Positions 30,273 to 41,132 of a stretch of DNA of 64,000 bases are shown here, in pieces (positions within the stretch are counted from its first letter, which is position 1; each line of letters begins with the position of its first letter). The stretch lies in the NCBI GenBank assembly GCA_037127255.1, contig JBANSL010000004.1:31085967-31149966 (forward strand). Reading direction: 5' to 3'. Position numbers and translations under genes: made by a program. This stretch comes from Persicaria tinctoria (Eukaryota; Streptophyta; Magnoliopsida; Caryophyllales; Polygonaceae). The notes beneath the pieces are model-generated. The model was not told the origin of the DNA. It ran no database searches and saw only the letters and a list, made by a program, of their open reading frames with translations.

Positions 30273-30824
30273 CTCGCGTCAAAAGATGTTCAAGTGGACT
30301 TTATTCAAGTAAGTTGAGGTGTTGATGGACCCGTGTCATTCTTGACACCCATATTTGCGACTCGCGTAAAGAATACACCAAAGCCGAAAGAAAGCAAGAA
30401 AGGAAAAAGGGAAAAACAAAAAAAAAGAAACGAAGAAGAAAAAAAAGAGAATTTCTAGAGGCAAATTGCTTATTTTATTTACTGTACGTCTTCTGCACGT
30501 AATGGCATTTCAGTGGATATTTGGTGATATTGTTGTCAATTTCTACGAGTTTAGTGCATTTTTTATTGAGTTGAGAGTTGAACCTAAAAGCCTAAACATA
30601 TAAGAGCATGAGCGAAACACATATTCCTTGTGAGGTTGGATGATTTCTACTTCTATTCTTTGATCGCTAAATACATGCTATGATGTTCATTCACTAGGTC
30701 TTGTGTTCATTTAAAGTTGATGTTGCTTTTGATTTGAGCTAATGCATGAAGAAGGAAAGTGTAGGTATATGTTGCTTTTATATTGTTCGCTCGAGGACTA
30801 GTGAAGCTTAAGTGTGGCGAAGTT
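30273..30824 (+). other. 3' UTR of element E, right part
   Basis: Resumes E after D. Contains a third CATGACACCCAT-type block, a purine-rich run at about 30380-30460 as in B, and GAGGACTAGTGAAGCTTAAG with a degenerate polypurine tract (AAGTGTGGCGAAG) at about 30793-30824. Confidence 0.65.
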
Positions 30825-31169
30825 TTTTAGGACGCATTTAAATGGTCATAATAGGTTGCATTTAGCTTATGCATTTCATGCATGGTTTAAGTAAAATTTT
30901 CATATTTATTCTCTATGTTGGTTGAGTCGGAATCTACGCGCTTTTATTGATTATTTCAGGTAATCATGAATTCGAGGATGAGATAGGGGTTGATGACGCA
31001 TTGGATGAGATTGTCTAGCTGATCGAAGAAGTTTACATGAAGATCTAAAGAGGTAATGAGAAAAAGAAGCGAGCCTAAACGAAGAACAAGTTTGCAGGAG
31101 TTGTTGCTAGACATGCTGAAGTTTGCAGAAGTTTTTGAAGACCTCGATTGTTCGATTGACTAATATGAC
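30825..31169 (+). repeat. 3' LTR of element E, cut by D2
   Basis: Aligns by eye with 9199-9540 (shared AATAGGTTGCATTTA, GCATTTCATGCATGG, CTACGCGCTTTTATTG). It stops at 31169 in ATATGAC, where D2 begins; the left copy continues CATGTGTTGG. Confidence 0.75.
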
Positions 31170-31497
31170 TGTTGAAGGGTGAAATTTCACGAATTTAATT
31201 ATTCGTGACTTTATATTCAAATTACCAAGTTTAATTATTTATTTAATGATTAAATTTGGTGACAAACAATTTGGTTAAAATTGTGTTAATGGGCACAAAA
31301 ATAAGAAGTAAAGGGACCCAAACCCAATTCAATGAAATTGAACAAAATTAAAATACAGTCCGGCCGGCCCAAGTGAAAAGAGGCCAGTTAATCCTGGAAA
31401 ATTGAGCAACTGCTCTCTCCTACAGTTAATTAAAAAAACTGTACAGGAAAGAAACTAGGGGAGTGGGCATGCTAAGTAACTGCTCCTGTATTCTCCC

Positions 31498-31505
31498 TAT
31501 AAAAG
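31498..31505 (+). promoter_or_regulatory. TATA box of D2 LTR
   Basis: TATAAAAG in CTCCCTATAAAAGACCAG, about 330 bp into the LTR. It would place all M1 and M2 modules in transcribed leader RNA. Confidence 0.6.
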
Positions 31506-32994
31506 ACCAGAAATGAAGCTGCTGGGGTCCCTCTTCTTCCGTACATCAGAAAAGAAACAAGCATATCTTCTTCATTCTCCTGGATTTTCCTCCTCCTGGA
31601 GAAACCTGCAAACAGCAAACAACAAAAAAAAACATCAGCAAACCTTTGTTCCTGCTGCAACAGAAGAAGATTCAAGGTAGTTTTCATGGTTTCAAGATCC
31701 CCTATGCAAAACGATATACCTTTGTAAAGTTATATTTGTTTTAAGCATATGGTATGGATTTTGGAATCTCAAAACCGCCTAAAATCATGGCGAAACTCTG
31801 GCAAAATTCTCACTCAAATTGGTCCTCTAAAAAAGAAAAAAAACGCTAACCAAGCAAACAAATGAGGCAGATAACAAATGAGGCAGATCAGCCCTGCAGT
31901 AAATTCAACAGATGACAACAAAGTTTCTGTTTCTTCTTTCAACAAGTTTACAGAAGAAAATTAAACAATAGCCATGTTCAGCCTACCAATTCTAAATCGG
32001 TAGAGCAGCTTAAACCTTTGGAACATAGGGCAAAGGCAAATCGGTTTAGGTCAGGCATGGACCAAAATTCAGATCAGTGGATTGTTTAGAGCAATTCAGG
32101 GGAAGGAAAAAAAAAAGAGAACAAGAGTCGAGCATACCTGAGCGGAGAAGCCAAAGTTGTAGTCGCTTCCGACGTTGCAGTGTCGCAATCGAAGACTCGA
32201 GCACTCAAATTCGGGTGTCCTTTGCCCTTGAATCTTGCCTCTTTACCACTTGCTTGGGTAAAAAAAAATCCCCAAATTACAAAGTATCAAAAATCAGCCC
32301 TAGATGATTTATCAAAACTCAAATCATCCAAATTAGGGGCAAGCCGCAGGGAATGGGAGAAAGCAGACCTGTTGCACCCTTCCTCTGTAGAAACTGTCGA
32401 CATCTTCAATTGGCAAGGACTTGTTCCGGGCTGTTGAAGCTCGACCCGCTCTGCCCTAGTTCGACTCGCTTCATCCTCGTCTGTAGCAATGGCGCAAACC
32501 CAGCGCTTGAGGCCTTCACGGTGGTGTACTGGCGTGTGTCGAAGGAGCGCCGCCGCCGCTCTCGAAGAACATCGTAACCTTCTTCGGTCGCCAGGAGAAA
32601 GAGAGGAGCCACGTTAAGCTGTTGAAGGGCAAAGGCTGGGTTGTCCAACTAATTGGACCCAATTAATTAAGTGGGATGTTGGGCCGTTTGATTTGAAAGT
32701 GGGTTTTAAGCCCTTCTAAAAAAAAAAAACAACAACGACGTGAATGTGAATAGGCAATTCACATTTTGAAAGAAGTTTTGGCTTAATTGCGAAATCGACC
32801 CACTAAAATATAAGAATTATAATTGACATAAATTAAGAATTCGAGTTTAATCAAAAATATATATATAAAATTAAACTCGTCGAAAATTCTTTGTCAATAA
32901 ATTCTAGTGGGTCAATCTCAAACCGGCTCCTAAAAAATAACGGAGTCAAAACCTCAAATCGAGTTTCACCAAATATAAACTTGATTCTCAGGTA

Positions 32995-34152
32995 GAACTA
33001 CATAAAGACTTGACGCCGTAAAAACGGCTACGTAGGTAACCCGATATTAAATTCTAAAAATATATCGGGTACAGTCGTCCACCTCTAAATTCACCTTTAA
33101 ATGAATATGAGGTCAAAACCAAATAAATTAAATTGGTTTGTTAAGAACTACATAAGATTTGATCCCGCTCAAACGGGTATGTAGGAGGCTCGACATAAAG
33201 CAAAAAGCTCGCCGGGTTCAATCGCCACATAAAAGTAAAATCGGTTCGGTAGAACTACGTAAAGACTTGACGCCTCATTCCGGCTACGTAGGTAACCCGA
33301 TATTAAATTCTAAAAATATATCGGGCACAGTCGTCCACCTCTAAATTCACTTTTAAATGAATATGAGGTTAAATCCAAACAAATTAAATTGGTCCTTAAA
33401 AGAACTACATAAGATTTGATCCCGTTCAAACGGGTATGTAGGAAGCTTGACATAAAGCTACGAGCTCGTCAAGTTCAATCACGATCCTCAAACGATCAAA
33501 TTTTTAAAACCAAATCAAACTTGGTTTCTAAACGAACTACGGGTGATTTGATCCCGTTCAAACGGGTACGTAGGTAGCTCGGCATAAAGCTTAAGCTCGT
33601 CGGTACAATCGCCAAATCCAAATTAAATCCGTTCATCCAGAACTACGTATAGACTTGATACTCTTTTACGAGTTACGTAGGAAATTCGGTAGAAAATTCT
33701 AAATACGCCGAATTCAGTCACCGGTTACAAATTAAATCAAACGGTTTCAAAAGAAAAGAACTACGTAAAGACTTGACGCCGTAAAAACGGCTACGTAGGT
33801 AACCCGATATTAAATATAAAAATATGTCGGGTACAGTCGCTAATCCCTAAATTCACTTTTAAAATGAAAATGGGGTTAAAAATTAAATCTAAATTAAATA
33901 CACATGATTTTCCGTGTAAGTGATAGTCGTTAATTCGAGAAACCCTTCCAAGAAGGTGTGCTCGGTTTATTCGGGTGATACACGAGAAAATCTCATGCAT
34001 ATGATAGTGTGATTTATGTTAGGGCTACCCTTCCGAGAAGGTGGGTCCTAATACGATCCGATGATGCATGAAAACCTTTAAAGGGGTAAAACACACAAAC
34101 TAAAACACTCTGAACTACGTGAGACTTGATTCCCTTCCAAGAGATACGTAGG
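32995..34152 (+). repeat. M1 array (eight copies) and two M2 modules in D2 LTR
   Basis: M1 starts: 32995, 33145, 33252, 33402, 33534, 33640, 33758, 34112. Hairpin-1 arms: GCCGT/ACGGC (twice), CCCG/CGGG, GCC/GGC, CCCGTT/AACGGG (twice), ACTC/GAGT. Clamp arms are CTACAT/ATGTAG in two copies and CTACGT/ACGTAG in most others. Hairpin-2 arms: ACCCGATAT/ATATCGGGT, CTTGAC/GTCAAG, AATTCGG/CCGAATT. M2 at 33913-33985 (outer GTGTA/TACAC) and 33994-34070 (outer CATGCAT/ATGCATG). The copy at 34112 has an imperfect hairpin-1, and 33534 has weak hairpin-2 pairing. Confidence 0.85.
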
Positions 34153-34318
34153 CAACCCGCTAAAATTCGGGTGCAGCCCAAATCACCAAAACCACTCAAA
34201 TCTTGGTATCGATACGACTTCGAATCAAGAGGATAACCAAAAGGCGTCGAACTCAAATATTAAAAATCAAATAAAATGTGTTGTACGATTATTTGCGCAT
34301 TTTTGTCCAACATATTTT

Positions 34319-34336
34319 TGGCACGCCCAGTGGGAC
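34319..34336 (+). other. Primer-binding site of D2
   Basis: TGGCACGCCCAGTGGGAC, identical to that of D. Confidence 0.7.
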
Positions 34337-34404
34337 CCTTTTTGCCTTTTCATCTCTTAGTTGTATCTATACTAATACATGGTCACCTCTTTTGAAAGGT
34401 ACAA

Positions 34405-36145
34405 ATGGCACCAAAAGTGATTGTCAACTTCAACGAGCTTCCAGCAACCTTCATCATCAAAGGAGGCCGCTGGATCAAGAAAAGATCATATGAAGCTCAC
34501 TGTGATATCACCCGGGATTCGATGTCTTCAACGATCCCTGTCAACAACATCTTTGGGGCTCTTCAAGCTCTAGAGAACAAGACTGTCGTCAAGTGGGTGT
34601 CGAAGTCTCCTGCAACGCTTTCAAGGGATGGGGGCATGAAGCCTGAAGCCCTTCCATGGCATGGGGGCAGGAAGCTCAAGATCACCCGAATCGGCGACAA
34701 CAAGCTTAATAACCAACCCATCTGCAACAAGCTCAAAATGCAGGAGGGTGGTTACAACGGCACAAAGCCAACTATTGATGTCGCTCAAAAACCCATCATT
34801 CATGTTACCAAAAAGAATGAGGGGTTGATCGCAACGTCTGCACAAACCGTCTCCATTGCCAAGAAGGCACCCATATCCATGAAGAGAAGGGGACGCAAGT
34901 GTGGATCTCAACGCGACAAGACAAGACCTCTTCTTGTGCTAGCTCATTCATCAAATTTAGAGCGAGCCAGTACAACCCTTGCAAAGGATCTTCTTAGATC
35001 GCAGGGGGCAGAAGAAATTCCCCAAGTGGCTTCTCCAAGGCGGATCCTCGTTGGGTCTATGTTCATTTATCCGAGAGAGGTTGTACAAGTCAACATGGCC
35101 TCATATTCGGAAGAGATGGAACCCATGGCCACAAAGGTTAAGCCTTCAAGAGCCAAGAAGGGCAAGGAGGTTAAACAAATATGCCAAGTCTCCAAAGTGG
35201 ATGCAAGAGAGAAAGACCGGTTGGAGCTAACGAGTTCAGATGCTTCAATGGTTAAATGCCAAGCAAACATCTCACAAGATGGAACATATGTGATGCCGGT
35301 ATTGACTACCAGCACACAAAGTGTCGAAGAGCAGCTTCAATAGTTGCAAAGAAAGCTTGATGAAAAAGATGCTCAAATTGCATCACTTCTCGCTCAAATC
35401 AATCTTCAAGCTCAAGCAAATAGACAAGAGCAATCAAGGCCAAATGGTGAAGGTTCAAGCGGTAGCACATCAATCGCTCCACAAGAAATAAAAGAGATGA
35501 TCGCTCAAGGGATAAAAGAAGCTTATGCATCACAAAATCCGATGGTGCTCGGGTATAAAAAGCCATATCCAGCAAACTATGATTTGATGCCATTTCCCCC
35601 AGGCTACCAAAGACCGAGCTTTGAGAAGTTCGATGGCCTTCATGGTTCACCCCACGAGCACTTAGCTCATTTCTACTCTGCTTGTGGTGAAACCGCCTTA
35701 AACGATGGCTTATTAATTAGGCAATTCGTCCAATCTTTAAAGGGATCGGCATTCACTTGGTACACTCAACTTCAACCAGGGTCGATTCAAACATAGGACG
35801 ATCTACAAAGAGAGTTCCTAGCTCAGTTTGTGAGCTCGAAGGCAAGAGTTTCCATTATGGATCTTGCAAACACCTATCAAAGGTCTAACGAGCTCGCCAA
35901 CGACTTCATCGCTAGGTGGAGAAGCATGAGACTCCAATGCCATGAAAAATTGAGCGAACAAGCTTGTGTTCAAATGTGCACCAACAACCTCATACCGGAA
36001 TTAGCGGTACATGTTGGAAGTGCTGAGCCTCGTTCATTTGATGAGTTGGTGTCTAAGGCGTGTAATGTTGAAAAACAGTTAGCACGAGAATCTAAATGGC
36101 CTCAAGATTGCGAGTCTAAATGGCCTCAAGATAGCGAATCTAAAT
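34405..36145 (+). pseudogene. gag pseudogene of D2
   Basis: Homologous to the D gag from its ATG to about residue 580. In-frame TAG codons occur at 35341-35343 (GAG in D) and in QTxDDLQ near 35794-35796 (TGG in D); the frame otherwise holds. The gag domain is recognisable (GSPHEHLAHFYSACGE, MDLANTYQRSNELAND). Near the end ESKWPQD is repeated as a small duplication. The zinc-motif end is lost at the junction with element C. Confidence 0.82.
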
Positions 36146-37190
36146 AGATTTCAAAGTAGAAAAAACATTTCACCTACAGTTCTCTAACAATGGTTGGATT
36201 TCATGGTCCTCGGATTGATCTATCAATTATTCATATTCCTAGGTCTACTTGACTAAAGTTGAGAGATCTGCAATGATTCACTCATCTTATTCAATATCAC
36301 TAAAGAATAGCATTAAGAACTCAAGTAATCAAAACCAATTGGCACATTGACTCTACACAATGAAGACTAATAGGCGCATAACAAACTCAATCCTAATCGA
36401 ATATCCTCAACATAGATCAATTGAAATCATCCACTACAAACACAAAGAGACATCACTATCATCAATACCTTTGTTTGATGTCGAGAAAACAACAACGAAT
36501 TATTAGCTAAAGATGCAATCCCTAACATATTGATCAGGCATAGAAAGGAACACAAATATAAATTAAGCACAAGATGATAACTAAGAACATGAATAATCAA
36601 ATAGAATCAAATCATCACAATCCAAACAACCATGTCTTCGAATCACAGACGAAACTATGAGTTTAGCAACTCATAGGCCAATTCTCTCTTTCTCTAATTC
36701 AGTTCATAGTCTCTCTCAAAACAACCGTCTCCTTCTCAAAAGAACTGAAAAACAACTAATATAGCCTCCCAAAGGTCGGTCTAACCCTAGTAGGAAATAG
36801 TAGAAAATGATATAAAATAGTGGTCTTCGGATCCAAAACCGCGTTTCTGGAATCTAGGGTCACGACGGGCGTCGTGCATGTGGCGGCGAGCGTCATCTCT
36901 GCAGTGTCCGGCGTTCTTCAATTTCCTTCAACGGATTCCAATTTCGTGCATGCTTGCTCTTCCTTAGCTCCCCCTTAGCCTCTATATGCTCCAAAACATG
37001 CTTCTTAATCTCTTCCCAAGGTCCATTCAAGGTAGGAATGTAATTCTATAGAATAAACACTAAAAACACATAGATTCCGAACTTGAATACTTCACAAGTA
37101 ATATACGGAACTAGACTCAAAACATAACAAAACCATTACCTAATAGAAATAAGAAACACATATAATGCATATATGAAATATGCATTTTCA
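36146..37190 (-). repeat. 3' LTR of element C, outer end truncated
   Basis: Minus-strand start TGAAAATGCATATT at 37190. It aligns with 43946-44309 at both ends of that span (TTCTCTAACAATGGTTGG, GATTCCGAACTTGAATACTT). It lacks about 265 bp present next to the PBS in the other LTR, and directly abuts D2 gag. Contains one GC-rich module. Confidence 0.78.
36861..36920 (-). repeat. Element C GC-rich hairpin module, LTR copy
   Basis: CACGACGGGCGTCGTG is a perfect inverted repeat around GGGC. It is followed by GGCGGCGAGCGTC and GCAGTGTCC, the same order as the other three C copies. Confidence 0.72.
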
Positions 37191-37232
37191 ACCCCCCCCC
37201 CCCCCACACACACTTAACTCTTGCTTGTCCTC
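37191..37232 (-). other. Polypurine tract of element C
   Basis: Minus strand GGACAAGCAAGAGTTAAG followed by GTGTGTGTGG and a G14 run up to the LTR start. It corresponds to the B tract but with expanded GT and G. Confidence 0.75.
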
Positions 37233-38761
37233 AAGCAACCATAAGGAAAAACATTATCTACGCATCCCATGTGAAATCTTTCATAAATTTACTCATCAAA
37301 AGCAACATCATCAATAGTGAAAATATAACCAAACATATAAGTGTCATAACATGTATTTATGGGATCAAGTTGCTTGCATGCTCAAAAATCAACCTTACCA
37401 AGGATAAAATGTGTATCTCTCACTCTCATGTGTTTAGGCTTTAATTTTACATTCACCTCAATTCCATACAAGCATCAACTCACATATTGACATTTATATC
37501 ACAAAATCTCCACCGAATACGTCAATGCAAAAATAATGACAGTAAGAGGACTTTCGCTCAATGGAAACCTTCATAGAAGATTCCATTCGGCGCGGTTGTA
37601 ATGAGGCTTGGTAGAAACATAAGGGCAAGGAATTGTATTTGGTCATGTGGTGCTATAAATTCCGGGAAAAAAAGATTCCACAACTCCCAACATAACACAA
37701 ACCAACTCCATAAATCAAGCTCACAAATGCAAAACATCTCACAATATCATCAAAATAGCTCAAAAAATCATCTCATCCCAAATCTCATCATCTCACATAT
37801 CATGCAATCTCAATACCCAACCAATATATCTCATAACCAACATAAATCCCAATTCTTCTTCATTATGTAAACATAAAATAAATTGCTCTTTTATTCTCTT
37901 TTTTTTGTCTTTTTTTTTGGATTTTTTTTCTTTTTGAGCCAAAATACATGAAAATCAAATGCATAACAACGAGGGACTAAATAAGCACATAACATTACAT
38001 CTTCTCAAAACCATAAACCATAAAATCACACTTTAGCTTCATTATCCTCAATCTCCAAAATAGATTCCACCACCCACTCAAAATCTCAATTCCCCATGAA
38101 TAAGGTAAGGCTAATCATAGGATAGGAATAATAATTTTGTGGAGCTAACAATAAAAGGCTAAAGGCTCAAATTGGCTTCAAAGCAAGATATAACATAAGG
38201 TAGACATGGATAATTATGTAGCTAAAAGGTTGCCTCTATCATTTGAATTTATCAAGTGTTGAACATGTATATAATCGACCTTGAAAATAGATAATCATGG
38301 CAATACTCAATGATAAATGTATAGGAAGAGTAAATCACACAAGAAAAGAAAAAGGAATAAAGATGTATCCCTTATAAGGCCAAAGATATCTCACTGGGAC
38401 AAATTTTTGTTGAGTTTCAAGCATACTCCTAAACTTAGATCATACATGCTCAATTATATATGCTCACTCATATTTCACATAAAAACCAATTTGCAGGATA
38501 AGATCCAATTATTCCAGAATTCCATGAGATTTATACGATCATGCCAGGACAAACTCAAACTAGATGGAAATCTTTAATAACACAATATGCAAAACAACAA
38601 ACAAAACAAGACTCGCTTTTTATTTCAAAATGTTCGACATTTTTCAAATTTTTTTATTTTTGACATTTTCTATAATATAAAAGAAATAACATAAAGGAAA
38701 TAACAAAGAAACAAAAACAAAAATTCAAACATGGACTAACCTAACTAACTCACTTCATTCT
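37233..38761 (-). other. 3' UTR of element C between the two polypurine tracts
   Basis: Non-coding, about 1.5 kb, matching the same interval in B in length and in short blocks (for example 'gtgaatgt', 'ggcctt'). Short frames here do not look real. Confidence 0.6.
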
Positions 38762-38821
38762 CCCCACTCCCCCCCCCCCACCCCCCCCACACACACACAC
38801 ATGTTACATTGTCCTCAATGC
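38762..38821 (-). promoter_or_regulatory. Internal polypurine tract with hairpin (element C)
   Basis: Minus strand GCATTG-AGGA-CAATGT hairpin, then (GT)n and a nearly unbroken G tract. Same position and layout as in A, B and E; expanded here by simple-repeat growth. Confidence 0.62.
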
Positions 38822-39075
38822 ATAGAAACATAAAAAGGAACAATGAAAATATAAAAATAAAGGGTTTGAAAGAAGCAAATGACTGACCAATTACTATGAA
38901 GGCGGGGTCTGGGGTCCAGACCGTTGATTGATGTCCAAGGAAATCTGCGCCCAGGGCATATAAAGACATTCTTCTATCATGTCGATCTTGTTCTCTAGAA
39001 TTAACCGATGCTCATAAAGTCTATGAAAACTTATCAGTTGTCGATCTTCCATTCTAGTCAAGCGACTATCAATAA

Positions 39076-40238
39076 TCACCATAAGCTCAAACAAAGTACT
39101 GCTCTCAGTGGCGGTATCATTATCATCATCGGCCTCATCTCCCAAAACAATTCTACTTGAAGAGAACGGGTCCAAAACCATCCCAGCAGGTGCTTTAACA
39201 TGACGAATACAAAAAACAGACAAAGTAGGGCCAACAGGTGGTGGTCACCCTTCTCGCCGGATAGCCAACGGAAACATTCGCTACTGTCAAAGCGGCTAAC
39301 TCTTTCAATCAAACGAGTGCTTAGTGGGACTATCATGTCAAAATAGTAGGACGCTCAAAGGGGTTGCAAGGAGCTCAAATCCATACCCAAATAGCTTGCT
39401 ATCAGGGTAATCATCCCACCAAAAGTAACAATATGGGCATTCATATCATCTCTCCTTCGGAGTGTGTCTGTAAAAGAAGCCAGAAACAACTGTATCCAAT
39501 CTGGTACATACTCGGCCTCCGACGTCAAACATTGTAACCACATCCAAATCCTCTTGGGAATAACTGTCGGATCAGCAGAACCATGGAAGGCAGGTGTTAA
39601 CACCCTGTGGAAAAGTCTAAGGCCAGGGTGTATAATCGAATAGTCATGAAATTGTCTGCGAAATCAGCATGGTTTGACACAATAGCCCAAGTCTCCGCAG
39701 ATGTAGTAGTAGATAAGCTCCGACGCAAAGGACTAGCCCAAGGTATGTGCATTCTCAAAGCATGAGATAACAATCGCTTATGAATTGAGCATTCAGTACC
39801 TAGTAATATGAAGCAGATGTCCTTATCAGAACACACATCCAGAGTTGACAGGAACTCGCGCACCAAAACAGGATAAGTTGGCGCACTCATCAATATGAAA
39901 TTATCTAGACCTCCCATTTCCAACATCAGAGATACCGAACTATGAAAACCAAGCTTCTGCAATGTCTCCAGATGAAATAATCGCGTCGACTGATAACTCA
40001 CATTCCTCATTTGAAACCATAGATCCTTCTCAATGCTAGACAAATAGGTTGGAGCATACATCTTAGGAGCACGAGAAATAATGCACATAATAGAGGAAGA
40101 AAACCACAAAAATGACCAAAAGACGGGCTTGTTGTAGCGGCGGTGGGCGCCTTGGATGGGGCGGCGGGCGCCGTGTACGCAGAACCACGAATCCGAGTGA
40201 AAACTTTGGAAAACCGACGTCCACTCTCCAAACTTCAA
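39076..40238 (-). pseudogene. ATHILA-type env-like ORF of element C (broken)
   Basis: Three blocks in series. Block 39597-40238 has MRNVSYQSTRLFHLETLQKL and GGLDNFILMSAPTYPVLVRE, then FILLGTE; block 39355-39603 has TLRRRDDMNAHIVTFGGMIT and LIASYLGMD; block 39076-39336 continues. The order matches the plant ATHILA ORF family between pol and the 3' LTR, sometimes called env-like. Frame changes join the blocks, so it is a pseudogene. The first block starts inside a GC-rich module (40136-40190), translated as GARRPIQGAHRRYNKP in its frame. I see no convincing signal peptide or membrane anchor. Confidence 0.7.
40136..40190 (-). repeat. Element C GC-rich hairpin module, env-like ORF copy
   Basis: GCGGCGGTGGGCGCC then GGCGGCGGGCGCCGTG then TACGCAGAACC. 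CGGCG-GG-CGCCG is a perfect hairpin. Confidence 0.75.
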
Positions 40239-40782
40239 ACTTTCTCAAACAACTCGGTTTCAAAGGGTTCTTTTGTGATAGGTAAGGGAATGGAATGGGA
40301 AAAGATTGAATTTGTGGATGTAGGGTGATGGCGGAAAGTTTTTTGGTGGATATAATCGATTGAAATGCAAGGCTTTAGGCAGATGCAATCGATTCCAGTA
40401 GGCTTTTGGTTTTCTTGTAGATTCCTTGAGCAAGCTTGATTGATCCAAAAATTGGGAGAACAATATATGGTGAGTTGGAGGGGAAAATCTATCAAAAAGA
40501 TAAAAGAAAAATGTTACATCTAGATATAATAAAGATAGAACTCTAATCCTACGAAAATAAGGAAACTAATCATAAAAACGAAAATCTAACCCTAAAATAA
40601 AATAGAAAATAAGTAAAAGATAAAATACTAACCTAAGATAGATAGAAAAAAATCTAACCTAAATATATAGAAAATAATCTAATCCTGAAAATATATAGAA
40701 ATAAACTAACCTAAACCGAAAAATAACCAAAAATAAAAAGATAGAAACTTCCCTTCCAAGTTTACCGAAATTCGGACTCATC

Positions 40783-40850
40783 AGGCGGACACACAAGCGG
40801 TGGACGCCGTGGCTGGGACGGTGGGTGTCGTGTCCATAGAACGTGTCTCC
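40783..40850 (-). repeat. Element C GC-rich hairpin module, post-pol copy
   Basis: GCGGTGGACGCCGTGG, then GGTGGGTGTCGTG, then CATAGAACGTGTCTCCG. Same order as the copy at 42148-42203 with several paired changes. Confidence 0.72.
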
Positions 40851-40982
40851 GTTCTTCCAAATCAATCAAAAATACATCCCAACATAGGTTTCACTTACCG
40901 TAACTTCCGAAATCCGGTGACACAATTGATTCGACTTTATTGAATTAAAAACTAAATGCAAAAAAATAGAATTACTACCTAA

Positions 40983-41010
40983 CTACCTTGAGTTGCCTAC
41001 CAAGAAGCGC
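40983..41010 (-). promoter_or_regulatory. Diverged post-pol stem-loop of element C
   Basis: Minus strand GGCGCTTCTTGGTAGGCAA then CTCAAGGTAG. The stem CTCGGG/CCCGAG of A and B has become CTTGG/CTCAAG, with a C-G to T-A change on both sides; the donor is degraded from GTAAGT to GTAGTT. Confidence 0.5.
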
Positions 41011-41132
41011 CTTTGTTTCACGTATTTGGATCGACGTGATACACTCTTGATCAAGTTATTCCACCAAGATCCCCCACATTTGTCCTTTTAAAAACAAGAG
41101 GTGGAACTTTAGGAACTTCTCCGACATATCCA

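Larger units (their letters stand above)
9199..31169 (+). mobile_element. Element E: internally deleted Athila-like retrotransposon, split by D
   Basis: Left part 9199-10779 and right part 30273-31169 are two pieces of one element separated by D (TSD CTCGC at 10775-10779 and 30273-30277). The two LTR pieces, 9199-9640 and 30825-31169, are clearly homologous. The left LTR runs straight into sequence matching the post-pol stem-loop of B (CCCGAGGTGAGT at 9656-9667), so the rest of the 5' LTR, PBS, gag and pol are gone. The right LTR is cut at 31170 by D2. Confidence 0.78.
31170..34312 (+). repeat. 5' LTR of element D2
   Basis: Starts TGTTGAAGGGTGAAATTTCACG, ends TTGTCCAACA. Its upstream half differs strongly from D (a different U3), while the module-bearing 3' half is conserved. 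A good TATA box is at 31498. It carries eight M1 modules, more than D. Confidence 0.8.
31170..36145 (+). mobile_element. Element D2: truncated second D-family copy
   Basis: LTR 31170-34312, PBS 34319-34336 and a gag pseudogene 34405-36145 aligning with D. It ends abruptly inside gag where the truncated LTR of element C begins. Its right LTR and TSD are not in the window. Confidence 0.82.

Noticed and set aside
13209..34152. Hammerhead or other known self-cleaving ribozyme as explanation of the M1 and M2 modules
   Set aside because: I saw no CUGAUGA and GAAA core next to the stems. The constant words (CTACGT, GACTTGAT, ACGTAGG) do not fit a ribozyme class I know.
37601..38577. ORFs in the 3' UTR of C
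   Set aside because: AT-rich, short, not shared with the homologous UTR of B.
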